A stretch of 64,000 nt of DNA from Rhodoblastus sp964425315 (GTDB lineage: Bacteria; Pseudomonadota; Alphaproteobacteria; Rhizobiales; Beijerinckiaceae), in contig CAYRNB010000002.1 of assembly GCA_964425315.1 (NCBI GenBank), positions 1 through 64,000 on the forward strand, given 5' to 3'. Numbering within the stretch: the first letter of the stretch is position 1; every line of letters begins with the position of its first letter. The position numbers were made by a program, and so were the translations under genes. The notes under the pieces were generated by a model. It was not told where the DNA came from and did not search any database. It worked only from the letters and a program-made list of their open reading frames with translations. Of this stretch, positions 10,384-18,454 are shown in pieces.

Positions 10384-12864
10384 GTGAATCTGATCCCATT
10401 GGCATGGACGACGCGTATCCGCGCTTTTTTTGCGACTTCGGCGTCGTCGCGCCTGCGCCGCCTGACCCTCCTTGCCCAGGCGGCATTGGCCTTCGAGCGT
10501 CTGGCGCGGGCCCTCGCGCCGGCAATGATTGTCGTCGGTTTTTTCGTCGCCTTGAGTTGGACTGGCCTCTGGCTCGGCGCCAACAGCTACGCGCGTATGG
10601 CGGGAACAGTCGCTTTTGTCGCGCTCTTTGCCGTCGCTTTGTTCCGGCTCCGCGACTTTTCCTTCCCCAGCGCGGCGGAGGCCCGGGCTGCGCTCGACCT
10701 CGGCGACGTCGACGCGCCGGCGGCGACGCTTGCGGATCGGCTAGCCAATGACGGCGATCCGCAAACGCAAGGCCTTTGGCGGCTGCACTTGCGCCGCGCC
10801 GCCCGGAACGCGGCAAGGTTGCGTCCAATAAAACCTTCGCCGCGCCTTTGGACCATCGACCCTTACGCCCTGGGGGCCTTGGCCCTTCTCGCCCTCGGCG
10901 CCGGCGCTTTCGTCGCCGGACCGGAAAAATACGCCCGGATCGCGGCGGCTTTCGACTGGCGTCGGGACGTCGCGGCCACTGCGCCCTTCCGCGTCGACGC
11001 CTGGATCGACCCGCCCGCCTATACTGGCCGGCCGCCGATCGTTTTGCCGATCAAGAGCGCCGGCGCCAAGATTTCGCCCGTGACGGCGCCGGTCGGCTCA
11101 ACCATCACCGTGCGCGCTGCGGGCGGCCATCTCCATGTGACAACCAAGGGACGAATCGTATCGGCGCCGCCGTCCGTGGCAAAGGACGCGGCGAAGGCGC
11201 AGCGGCGTTTCATCCTGCGCGGCGATGGAAGCCTGCGCCTTTGGCGCGGCGGCGCCGAACTCGCGGAATTTTCCTTGCGCAGCCTGCCGGATGCGCCGCC
11301 GACCATCACGGCGCTCGGGCGGCCAAGGATCAATTTACACGGTTCCTTCTCGCTCGCTTATCGGATCAATGACGACTATGGCGCGCGCGACGCGGAAATC
11401 AGCGCCAAGCCAGCGGCGGGCGCGCCCGTCCCGCAAGGTCATGCGCTGGTCGCCCCGCCAAGCGGAAAGCTCGACTTGCCCGCCACGCCTACCGGGCTGG
11501 GCCAAGCCCGCTCCACAATCGACTGGTCAGACAGCCCCTATGGGGGGACGCGCGTCGACCTGACCTTGCGCGTTCATGACGAAGGCGGCAACGAGGGTCG
11601 CGCCGTTATACGTAATTTCGTCTTGCCACGAAAAAAACTGACCAATCCGCTCGCCAAAGCGCTCGCCGAGCAAAGCAGAATTCTTGCCCTCGATTCCGCA
11701 AAGAAAAACAATGTGTTGGAGGCGATCGACGCTTTGATGATCGCGCCCGAGCTTTTCACGCCTAAAGCCGGCGTCTATCTCGGCCTGCGTTACGCCCATG
11801 ATTCATTGCGGCGCGCGCGCAATGACGCCGATCTCGTCGCCGTCTCCGATTTTCTTTGGCAGATGGCCTTGCGAATCGACGAAGGCGACATGCCGCAAGC
11901 CGAGCGCAATCTGCGCGCCGCCGAAAAAGCTTTGCGCGACGCGCTCAAACGCGGCGCGTCGCCGCAGGAAATCGCCCGTCTCACTGCGCAATTGCAGAAA
12001 GCCATGGACGCCTTTCTTGCCGAACTGGCGAAGAAAGCCGCCCATAACAAGGCCCAGTCGAGCAATAGCTTGGCCGGCCGGGAAAGAGCGATTACGGCCG
12101 AGGATCTCAAATCCATGCTCCAGCAATTGGCTGAAGCGGCCAAGCTCGGCGACAAACAAGCCGCCCAGGAACTGCTCGACCGGATGCAGGACATGTTGGA
12201 AAACCTCCGCCTGGCCGGAAAGGCCGGCGCGAGCCAGGCGGCGCGCGACCGGGAGACGCTGCGCGAAATCGACAGGCTGATGCGCGAGCAACAAAAGCTG
12301 CGCGACGACACTTACGCGGACCAGCGCCGTCAATCGGGACGAACGCCGCCGCAAGCGCGCCCCGGCGGTCAAGGCGAGAAGCCCCAGGGCCAAGGCCAGG
12401 CGCCAGCGCAGGAACTCGAGCGGCGCCAGAGTCAGTTGCGGCAGCAACTCAACGCCTTGCGACAACAACGGGAAGGAGCCGGTGGCGCGCCCAAGAGCCT
12501 GAACGAGGCGGAAAAGGCCATGGGGCAGGCGGAAAAGGCGCTGCGAGGCCGCAACGATCCTTCCGCCGTCGCCGCCCAGGGACGCGCCCTGGAGGCTTTG
12601 CGCAAAGGCGCCAGCGAACTGGCCGCACAGGCGCAGAAGGGCGCTCCCGGCGAAGCTGGAATGCAAATGGGCGAAGGAAGGCCTGGAATGCGCGGTCAGT
12701 CGGGGGAAAGCCCCTTTGGCGATCCTTTCCGCCGGAATAGCATCGACCCTACGGCGGAAATGAATGCGCGCAAAGTGCTCGAAGAATTGCGCCGTCGGCT
12801 TTCCGACCCCAATCGCGCGCGTGAGGAGCTCGACTATCTCGAAAGGTTGATCAAACCCGATTGA
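10384..12864 (+). CDS. TIGR02302 / DUF4175 family membrane protein
   Basis: An about 826-residue protein of unknown function conserved in alphaproteobacteria. Three hydrophobic segments lie near the N-terminus (two around residues 35-80, one near 160-180). A periplasm-like middle region follows, then a long Gln/Ala/Arg/Glu-rich coiled-coil half (about 450-750) containing REQQKLRDD and LRQQLNALRQQREG, ending in YLERLIKPD. GTG 10384 avoids a long overlap with lysA; an upstream TTG at 10300 is in frame. Genes for a HIG1 protein and an adenosyltransferase follow within 250 bp. I can give no reaction for it. Confidence 0.85.
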   Translation: MNLIPLAWTTRIRAFFATSASSRLRRLTLLAQAALAFERLARALAPAMIVVGFFVALSWTGLWLGANSYARMAGTVAFVALFAVALFRLRDFSFPSAAEARAALDLGDVDAPAATLADRLANDGDPQTQGLWRLHLRRAARNAARLRPIKPSPRLWTIDPYALGALALLALGAGAFVAGPEKYARIAAAFDWRRDVAATAPFRVDAWIDPPAYTGRPPIVLPIKSAGAKISPVTAPVGSTITVRAAGGHLHVTTKGRIVSAPPSVAKDAAKAQRRFILRGDGSLRLWRGGAELAEFSLRSLPDAPPTITALGRPRINLHGSFSLAYRINDDYGARDAEISAKPAAGAPVPQGHALVAPPSGKLDLPATPTGLGQARSTIDWSDSPYGGTRVDLTLRVHDEGGNEGRAVIRNFVLPRKKLTNPLAKALAEQSRILALDSAKKNNVLEAIDALMIAPELFTPKAGVYLGLRYAHDSLRRARNDADLVAVSDFLWQMALRIDEGDMPQAERNLRAAEKALRDALKRGASPQEIARLTAQLQKAMDAFLAELAKKAAHNKAQSSNSLAGRERAITAEDLKSMLQQLAEAAKLGDKQAAQELLDRMQDMLENLRLAGKAGASQAARDRETLREIDRLMREQQKLRDDTYADQRRQSGRTPPQARPGGQGEKPQGQGQAPAQELERRQSQLRQQLNALRQQREGAGGAPKSLNEAEKAMGQAEKALRGRNDPSAVAAQGRALEALRKGASELAAQAQKGAPGEAGMQMGEGRPGMRGQSGESPFGDPFRRNSIDPTAEMNARKVLEELRRRLSDPNRAREELDYLERLIKPD

Positions 12865-12893
12865 GCCAGTGATTTTTTGAGGACCGGCGGACC

Positions 12894-13082
12894 ATGAACG
12901 ATGCTTCCAATATTCTCCTCGGCGCGGCGCTGTTGGCTGTGACGGTGACGCTTTTCTTAGGCTTGGCCAATATGATGCGCGGCGGCGCTCCCAATCGATC
13001 GCAAATGCTCATGCGTTGGCGCGTTGGCCTGCAGCTGATGGCGATCGTCGTCATCCTCGGTGTGCTTTATCTGCGCAAATGA
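12894..13082 (+). CDS. HIG1-domain twin transmembrane protein
   Basis: A 62-residue protein with two hydrophobic helices (about 6-26 and 42-60) joined by a basic loop containing NMMRGG and LMRWRVGLQL, the HIG1-type signature. Eukaryotic HIG1 proteins bind and stabilise respiratory supercomplexes and cytochrome oxidase. A similar role in the inner membrane here is inference. It stands 29 bp after the DUF4175 gene and 24 bp before the cobalamin adenosyltransferase. Confidence 0.85.
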   Translation: MNDASNILLGAALLAVTVTLFLGLANMMRGGAPNRSQMLMRWRVGLQLMAIVVILGVLYLRK

Positions 13083-13106
13083 CCGCATTGGGGCGAACGA
13101 ATAGCC

Positions 13107-13682
13107 ATGGTCAAGCTCAACAAAATTTACACGAAGACCGGCGACGACGGCTCAACCGGCCTCGCCAACGGGGAAAGGCGGCGCAAATCCGATCCGCGGG
13201 TCGAAGCCTATGGCGATATCGACGAGGCCAATTCCGCCATTGGCCTGGCGCGCCTCTCCACCGGCGCTCTCCCCGAACTCGACTCCATGCTGGCGCGCAT
13301 CCAGAATGACCTGTTCGACCTCGGCGCCGACCTTGCGACGCCGCCTTCCGACAAACCGCTCGGTTACGAGCCTTTGCGCATTGTCGCCGCGCAGGTGACG
13401 CGCTTGGAGGAGGAAATCGACCGGCTCAATGCGCGCCTTGCGCCTTTGCGTTCTTTCGTTCTGCCCGGCGGCTCGCCAGCGGCGGCCGGCCTGCATCTCG
13501 CCCGCGCCGTCGCGCGCCGCGCTGAAAGGCGAATGGTCGCCTTGGCGGCGGAAGGAGAGTCCGTCAGCGCGCCGGCGCTGCAATTCATCAACCGTCTCTC
13601 GGATTTCCTCTTCGTCGCCGCGCGCATCGCCAATAATGACGGCGAAGACGATGTTTTATGGCGGCCTGGTCAGAATCGCTGA
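13107..13682 (+). CDS. Cob(I)yrinic acid a,c-diamide adenosyltransferase, PduO type
   Basis: A 191-residue PduO/MMAB-family enzyme that transfers adenosyl from ATP to cob(I)alamin. The ATP-binding start MVKLNKIYTKTGDDGSTGLA, the VEAYGDIDEANSAIGLAR helix and the C-terminal ARAVARRAERRMVAL and FINRLSDFLFVAAR motifs are all present. Adenosylcobalamin is the cofactor of ethylmalonyl-CoA mutase, encoded at 59.4-61.4 kb, so this enzyme probably serves that pathway. It lies close behind the HIG1 gene; a 238-bp gap to etfB follows. Confidence 0.93.
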   Translation: MVKLNKIYTKTGDDGSTGLANGERRRKSDPRVEAYGDIDEANSAIGLARLSTGALPELDSMLARIQNDLFDLGADLATPPSDKPLGYEPLRIVAAQVTRLEEEIDRLNARLAPLRSFVLPGGSPAAAGLHLARAVARRAERRMVALAAEGESVSAPALQFINRLSDFLFVAARIANNDGEDDVLWRPGQNR

Positions 13683-13800
13683 CACGCTTGCCGCGCCTAA
13701 GTTGATCTGCGGCGTCTCTCTGCAAGTTTTTCAGGCGCCTAAGCGGCGTTGACTCGCCACACCGCCCCGATTACCAGATGCTCCGAACATTTTCAGCTCC

Positions 13801-13840
13801 GGGACCCTTTCGCGATTCGGCGGATTTGCGAAAGGGTCTC
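13801..13840 (+). repeat. Strong inverted repeat before etfB
   Basis: GACCCTTTCGC (13803-13813) is followed by a 14-base loop and its exact complement GCGAAAGGGTC (13828-13838). A G-T wobble and a G-C pair extend the stem to 13 bp. No T-run follows (TCTCATTCCC), so a classical terminator is unlikely. It lies 80 bp upstream of the etfB start. It may be an operator or a leader hairpin. Confidence 0.65.
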
Positions 13841-13920
13841 ATTCCCACGGACGCGCGGCTTTTCTTGCGAAAGACCGGGATCTGCTTTTTCGCGCGCCGC
13901 GCCGGCGGAGGTCGAAGCCG

Positions 13921-14670
13921 ATGAAGATACTTGTGCCCGTGAAGCGGGTTGTGGACTACAATGTGAAGATCCGGGTGAAGACGGACGGTTCGGGCGTCGA
14001 ACTGGCCAATGTGAAAATGTCGATGAACCCGTTCGACGAAATCGCCGTTGAAGAAGCGCTGCGTCTCAAGGAGGCGGGCAAGGCGAGCGAGGTCGTTGTG
14101 GTCTCCATCGGCCCGCAGCAGGCGACCGAAACCTTACGCGCCGGCCTCGCCATGGGCGCCGATCGCGGCGTTCTGGTCAAGACGGACGAGGCGGTCGAGC
14201 CGCTGGCCGTCGCCAAAATTTTGAAAGCGATCGCGCTCGAGGAGCAGCCGGGCCTGATCATTCTCGGCAAGCAGGCGATTGACGACGATTCCAACCAGAC
14301 CGGCCAGATGCTCGCGGCCCTTCTGGGCTGGGGACAGGGGACTTTTGCATCGAAGGTGGACCTCGCCGACGGTTCGGCGGACGTGACCCGCGAAGTGGAC
14401 GGCGGCCTCCAGACGGTGACGCTAAAACTGCCTGCCGTCGTCTCGACCGACCTGCGCCTCAACGAACCGCGCTACGCGTCGCTGCCCAATATCATGAAGG
14501 CCAAGAAGAAGCCGATCGCGGAAAAGACGCCGGCTGATTGCGGCGTCGATGTCGCGCCGCGGCTGAAAGTCCTGAAGACGGCGGAGCCGGCGACGCGCAA
14601 GGCCGGCGTGAAGGTCGGTTCGGTCGCCGAACTGGTCAGCAAACTTAAAGATGAAGCCGGGGTGATCTGA
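13921..14670 (+). CDS. etfB: Electron transfer flavoprotein subunit beta
   Basis: A 249-residue small ETF subunit, starting MKILVPVKRVVDYNVKIRVK and holding the AMP site region (ILGKQAIDDDSNQTGQMLAA, about 117-136) and the recognition loop LPNIMKAKKKP (about 190-200) that docks acyl-CoA dehydrogenases. It passes electrons from acyl-CoA dehydrogenases to ETF-ubiquinone oxidoreductase. Its stop overlaps the etfA start (ATGA-type overlap), so the subunits are translationally coupled. A strong hairpin lies upstream at 13801-13840. Confidence 0.96.
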   Translation: MKILVPVKRVVDYNVKIRVKTDGSGVELANVKMSMNPFDEIAVEEALRLKEAGKASEVVVVSIGPQQATETLRAGLAMGADRGVLVKTDEAVEPLAVAKILKAIALEEQPGLIILGKQAIDDDSNQTGQMLAALLGWGQGTFASKVDLADGSADVTREVDGGLQTVTLKLPAVVSTDLRLNEPRYASLPNIMKAKKKPIAEKTPADCGVDVAPRLKVLKTAEPATRKAGVKVGSVAELVSKLKDEAGVI

Positions 14671-15608
14671 TGACGACTCTTCTCCTTGCTGAGGTTCACG
14701 GCGGCAAGCTGAACGACGCCACCGCCAAAGCTTTGACCGCCGCCAAAGAAATTTCCACTCCCGTGCATATACTGGTCGCAGGCGGCGACGAGGCGGCGCA
14801 GGCCGCGGCGAAACTGGATGGCGTGGAAAAGGTGCTGACGGTTGCAGGCGACGCCTTCGTCCATGGCCTGGCGGAGCCACTGGCGGATCTCATCGTGTCG
14901 CTGGCGCCGGCTTATGACGCCATTGTCGCGCCGGCCACCTCCAACGGCAAAAATGTATTGCCGCGCGTCGCGGCGCTTCTCGACGTCGCGCAGGTGTCGG
15001 AAATCAGCAGGGTGGTTTCGCCCGACACGTTCGAACGGCCGATTTATGCCGGCAATGCGGTGCAGACGGTGCAGGCCACCGACGCCAAAAAGGTGATTAC
15101 GGTGCGAACTTCGACTTTCGCCGCGACCGGCGAGGGCGGTTCGGCTCCGATCGAAGCGGTCGCAGGACCGGCGGAAGCCGGCCTTTCCGCTTTCAAGAGC
15201 GAGGCCCTGGCCAAGTCCGACCGGCCCGAGCTCACTTCGGCGAAGATCGTCATATCCGGCGGGCGCGCCATGCAGAACGCCGAGAATTTCAAGACCTATA
15301 TCGAGCCGGTGGCCGACAAGCTCGGCGCGGCCATGGGCGCTTCGCGCGCGGCGGTCGACGCCGGCTATGCGCCCAACGACTGGCAGGTCGGCCAGACTGG
15401 CAAGGTGGTCGCGCCCGAGCTTTATATCGCCGTCGGCATTTCCGGCGCGATCCAGCATCTTGCCGGCATGAAGGATTCCAAGGTTATCGTCGCCATCAAC
15501 AAGGACGAAGACGCCCCCATCTTCCAGGTCGCCGATTACGGCCTCGTTGCAGATCTCTATAAAGCTCTGCCTGAACTGGACGACGAACTCAGTAAAATCG
15601 GTCGTTAG
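14670..15608 (+). CDS. etfA: Electron transfer flavoprotein subunit alpha
   Basis: A 312-residue large ETF subunit with the FAD-binding C-terminal domain: VISGGRAMQNAENF, GASRAAVDAGYAPNDWQVGQ, and the signature LYIAVGISGAIQHLAGMKDS followed by VAINKDEDAPIFQVADYGLV (about 250-295). It forms the heterodimer with EtfB, whose gene overlaps it. The 3-hydroxybutyryl-CoA dehydrogenase gene starts 68 bp downstream on the same strand, which ties the ETF to acyl-CoA metabolism. Confidence 0.96.
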   Translation: MTTLLLAEVHGGKLNDATAKALTAAKEISTPVHILVAGGDEAAQAAAKLDGVEKVLTVAGDAFVHGLAEPLADLIVSLAPAYDAIVAPATSNGKNVLPRVAALLDVAQVSEISRVVSPDTFERPIYAGNAVQTVQATDAKKVITVRTSTFAATGEGGSAPIEAVAGPAEAGLSAFKSEALAKSDRPELTSAKIVISGGRAMQNAENFKTYIEPVADKLGAAMGASRAAVDAGYAPNDWQVGQTGKVVAPELYIAVGISGAIQHLAGMKDSKVIVAINKDEDAPIFQVADYGLVADLYKALPELDDELSKIGR

Positions 15609-15676
15609 GCTAAATGCGCCGGCGGCGAATGTGACTTATCATCGCCGCCGCGTCCAAGAGCGTTCGGGAATGGATC

Positions 15677-16558
15677 ATGACTTTGGAAATTCGTAAAATC
15701 GGCGTGATCGGCGCTGGCCAGATGGGCGGCGGCATTGCGCAAGTCAGCGCCATCGCCGGCGTTGACGTCCTCCTGAACGATTTGACGGAAGAGCGGATCA
15801 GCGCCGCCATCGCCAAGATCGACGCCAATCTCAGCCGTATGGTGGAGCGCGAGGCTCTTTCCGCCGCCGACAAAAACGCGGCGATGGCGCACATCAAGCC
15901 GGCCGCGGATTTCAAGCTTTTGTCCGACGCCGATCTCGTCATCGAGGCGGCGGCGGAAAACGAGGACGTCAAACGCAAAATTTTCAGCAGTCTGTGCCCA
16001 CATCTGAAAAAAGACGCCATCATCGCCAGCAATACGTCTTCAATTTCGATCACCCGCCTTGCTTCGATCACCGACCGACCTGGCCGTTTTATCGGCATTC
16101 ATTTCATGAATCCCGTCCCACGCATGCAATTGGTCGAGGTGATCCGTGGCATAGCGACAGAGGATGAAACCTTCCAGGCGGCGCGCGCTTTCGTCGAAAA
16201 GCTTCACAAGACGGTCACGGTTTCCGAGGATTTCCCCGCTTTCATCGTCAATCGAATCCTGCTGCCGATGATCAATGAGGCGATTTATACGCTTTATGAG
16301 GGCGTCGGCTCGGTCGATGCGATCGACACCGCCATGCGGCTCGGCGCTAATCATCCGATGGGGCCGTTGCAACTGGCGGATTTCATCGGTCTCGATACTT
16401 GTCTCGCGGTCATGCAGGTTCTGCATGAAGGTCTGGCCGATTCGAAATATCGGCCCTGTCCGCTGCTGGTCAAATATGTCGAGGCGGGCTGGCTGGGCCG
16501 CAAGACTCAACGTGGTTTTTATGATTATCGCAGCGGCGTGCCCGTTCCCACGCGCTGA
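15677..16558 (+). CDS. hbdA: 3-Hydroxybutyryl-CoA dehydrogenase
   Basis: A 293-residue NAD(P)-dependent dehydrogenase interconverting acetoacetyl-CoA and 3-hydroxybutyryl-CoA. The Rossmann loop is GVIGAGQMGGGIAQVSA (about 9-25). The catalytic Ser, His and Asn sit in ASNTSSIS (about 118), GIHFMNPVPRM (about 139) and FIVNRILLPMI (about 190). The HADH C-terminal domain ends GRKTQRGFYDY. A single-domain protein rather than a FadB fusion. It can act in poly-3-hydroxybutyrate or ethylmalonyl-CoA metabolism. A strong hairpin follows the stop codon. Confidence 0.94.
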   Translation: MTLEIRKIGVIGAGQMGGGIAQVSAIAGVDVLLNDLTEERISAAIAKIDANLSRMVEREALSAADKNAAMAHIKPAADFKLLSDADLVIEAAAENEDVKRKIFSSLCPHLKKDAIIASNTSSISITRLASITDRPGRFIGIHFMNPVPRMQLVEVIRGIATEDETFQAARAFVEKLHKTVTVSEDFPAFIVNRILLPMINEAIYTLYEGVGSVDAIDTAMRLGANHPMGPLQLADFIGLDTCLAVMQVLHEGLADSKYRPCPLLVKYVEAGWLGRKTQRGFYDYRSGVPVPTR

Positions 16559-16583
16559 CAGCGGTGAAATCAGCGAGAAATGC

Positions 16584-16617
16584 GGCCGATAACGCCTTCA
16601 CAAAGGCGTCATCGGCC
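16584..16617 (+). terminator. Hairpin terminator after 3-hydroxybutyryl-CoA dehydrogenase gene
   Basis: GGCCGAT-A-ACGCCTT pairs with AAGGCGT-C-ATCGGCC around a 4-base loop: a 14-bp stem with one internal mismatch, 25 bp after the stop codon. The tail (CTATACACTATT) is only mildly T-rich, so termination strength is uncertain. A second perfect palindrome, CCCCTTAAAAGGGG, lies at 16646-16659. Confidence 0.6.
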
Positions 16618-16820
16618 CTATACACTATTGGCGACTGAGATTCGGCCCCTTAAAAGGGGGGCGACCAGGACGTAACGGCCAAAATGTATCTCGTCGGAAC
16701 GAAATTAAGCGTTTTCTCCGACCGGACTCACTCCAAACTGGAGCTTTGCCCGGCGCGCCAATTTCTGTCCCTGCAAACGGTCCTCAAGGAGCAAATAGAC
16801 GTCGAGACGGGAGACGCGGC

Positions 16821-16997
16821 ATGAAGGCCGCGTCGGTTCCGCCTCGGCGCTCAAGGGCGCTGGTCGTGGAAACGGCGGCTCCGGCGGCCGCGCAAAGCGA
16901 ATCGCTCCTTTCGTCCTTATTTCGCCGCCAGGCCGATGAACGGCTGATCGAGCAAAGTCAGCAAGTGGAAGAGACGATATTGCGGGAGGCGGCATGA
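16821..16997 (+). CDS. Small hypothetical protein coupled to HNH nuclease gene
   Basis: A 58-residue reading frame starting MKAASVPPRRSRALVVETAA and ending QQVEETILREAA. GGGAG lies 8 bp before its ATG, and its stop overlaps the HNH gene start as ATGA. The tail from about residue 32 (SSLFRRQADERLIEQSQQVE) is likely a charged helix. No domain is recognised. Codon use is like its neighbours. The overlap and ribosome-binding site argue for a real gene, but it could be a leader peptide or a chance frame. Confidence 0.45.
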   Translation: MKAASVPPRRSRALVVETAAPAAAQSESLLSSLFRRQADERLIEQSQQVEETILREAA

Positions 16998-17560
16998 ACG
17001 CTTCCGTCGCCAATCTGCGTACCCTCGTGCTGAATGCCGACATGCAGCCCGTTTCCTGGGCGCCTCTGTCGATTTGGAGCTGGCAGGACGCTTTGGTGGC
17101 CTTGCTCAAGGGGCGCGTCTATCCGATCGCGAATTATGACGACGTTGTGGTGCGCTCCGCCAACCAATCCTTTGAAGTGCCTTCCGTCGTCGCGCTCAAG
17201 GCCTATCATCGGCGTAAAACCTTGGCCTTCACTCGATATCATGTTTTTTTGCGCGACGAATTCACTTGCCAATATTGCGGTCAAAGGGCGCTGGCCAAGG
17301 ATTTGACCTTCGACCACGTCACACCGCGTTCGAAGGGCGGCCATACCGTTTGGACCAATATCGTCGCCTGCTGCCAACGCGATAATCTGTTGAAGGCGGA
17401 CAAGACGCCAAGGGAAGCAGGACTGAAATTGCGCCGCCTACCATTCGAGCCGTCCCCCTACCAGCTCGACAAGGTCGCCCGACGCATTCCGCAGGCCAAT
17501 AGCGAACTCCACAAGACCTGGAACGATTTCCTTTATTGGGATACGGAACTTGAGCGCTGA
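16994..17560 (+). CDS. HNH endonuclease family protein
   Basis: A 188-residue protein with a complete HNH fold: the zinc-ribbon Cys pair in FTCQYCGQ (about 90), then LTFDHVTPRSKGGHTVWTNIVACC (central His about 104, Asn about 115) and the second CC pair. The N-terminal part (RTLVLNADMQPVSWAPLSIWSWQDAL) is shared by a widespread chromosomal HNH family of unknown biological role. It is not beside any methylase or phage gene, so restriction or mobility functions are not indicated. GGGAGG precedes the ATG. Confidence 0.88.
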   Translation: MNASVANLRTLVLNADMQPVSWAPLSIWSWQDALVALLKGRVYPIANYDDVVVRSANQSFEVPSVVALKAYHRRKTLAFTRYHVFLRDEFTCQYCGQRALAKDLTFDHVTPRSKGGHTVWTNIVACCQRDNLLKADKTPREAGLKLRRLPFEPSPYQLDKVARRIPQANSELHKTWNDFLYWDTELER

Positions 17561-17697
17561 CCTCGTTTGCGCGGACGGCGCAACGCCTAAGGGAAAATCC
17601 AGATTGACAGAACGGCGCCACGCGAATAACCGGACCGTCCTATTATCATTGAAGCGTCCCAGCCTTTGCCGGCGACCGACATAGAGGAATTCCACAC

Positions 17698-18066
17698 GTG
17701 GCTAAACCGGAGCTCGGCAGCAAGCGCCAGTGCCAGAACTGCGGCGTCAAATTTTTCGACCTGAACAAGGACCCCATTCTCTGCCCCAAGTGCGGAACGA
17801 CGTTCCAACCGCCGATCCTGTCGCGTAGCGCAGCGCGCGCTGCAGCCGCGGACGACGAAGAGTCCGAATCGCCCGAAAAGGGCGCGGAAATGGTTTCGCT
17901 GGAAGAGGCCGAGGCCGCTGAGGATAAGGTCGCAGCTGTGGCGGATGACGATGTCGACCTAGGCGACGACGACTCCGACGACACCTTCCTCGAAGAGGAA
18001 GAGGAAGACAACGACGACGTCTCCAACCTTATCGACGGCGACATCGAGACCGACGAAGAAAGTTAA
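17698..18066 (+). CDS. TIGR02300 (FYDLN acid) family zinc-ribbon protein
   Basis: A 122-residue protein with a short N-terminal zinc ribbon, RQCQNCGVKFFDLNKDP and ILCPKCGTTFQPP (Cys pairs about 12-15 and 30-33), and a very acidic C-terminal half rich in Asp and Glu (EEEEEDNDD near residue 100). This is the alphaproteobacterial FYDLN-acid family, function unknown. The GTG start at 17698 has GAGGA nine bases upstream. It directly precedes the tRNA-Ala region. Confidence 0.9.
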   Translation: MAKPELGSKRQCQNCGVKFFDLNKDPILCPKCGTTFQPPILSRSAARAAAADDEESESPEKGAEMVSLEEAEAAEDKVAAVADDDVDLGDDDSDDTFLEEEEEDNDDVSNLIDGDIETDEES

Positions 18067-18236
18067 ATCAGAAAGTTTGCGAGAAAGCGCGCCCACCCCG
18101 ATCCCTTCGGCTTACGCGATATTTCGCCAAATTTTTCAATAACCGGCAAAGCGACGCCTACAACGCCTCGAGAGCGGCCGAACGCTGTCAGTTCAATAGA
18201 AAAGGCGATTTTGTCCGCCGCCGACAATCAAAGGGC

Positions 18237-18265
18237 TTGTCGCGTCGTCGCCTTGCCGCTATACA
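18237..18265 (+). promoter_or_regulatory. Promoter of tRNA-Ala
   Basis: TTGTCG (18237-18242), a spacer of exactly 17 bp and TATACA (18260-18265) form a near-consensus housekeeping promoter. Predicted transcription starts near 18272, about 50 bases upstream of the mature tRNA 5' end. Confidence 0.6.
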
Positions 18266-18322
18266 GCCGCCCACTGCTGCGCTGCGGTCGGTCACCCCAA
18301 GGGCCGGATATTGGGCGCAAAT

Positions 18323-18398
<76 letters not shown>

Positions 18399-18454
18399 AT
18401 TCAGGTCTAATCGTTGCGATTGGCAAAGCTTCGGCTGCGCAAACCACACACAGG

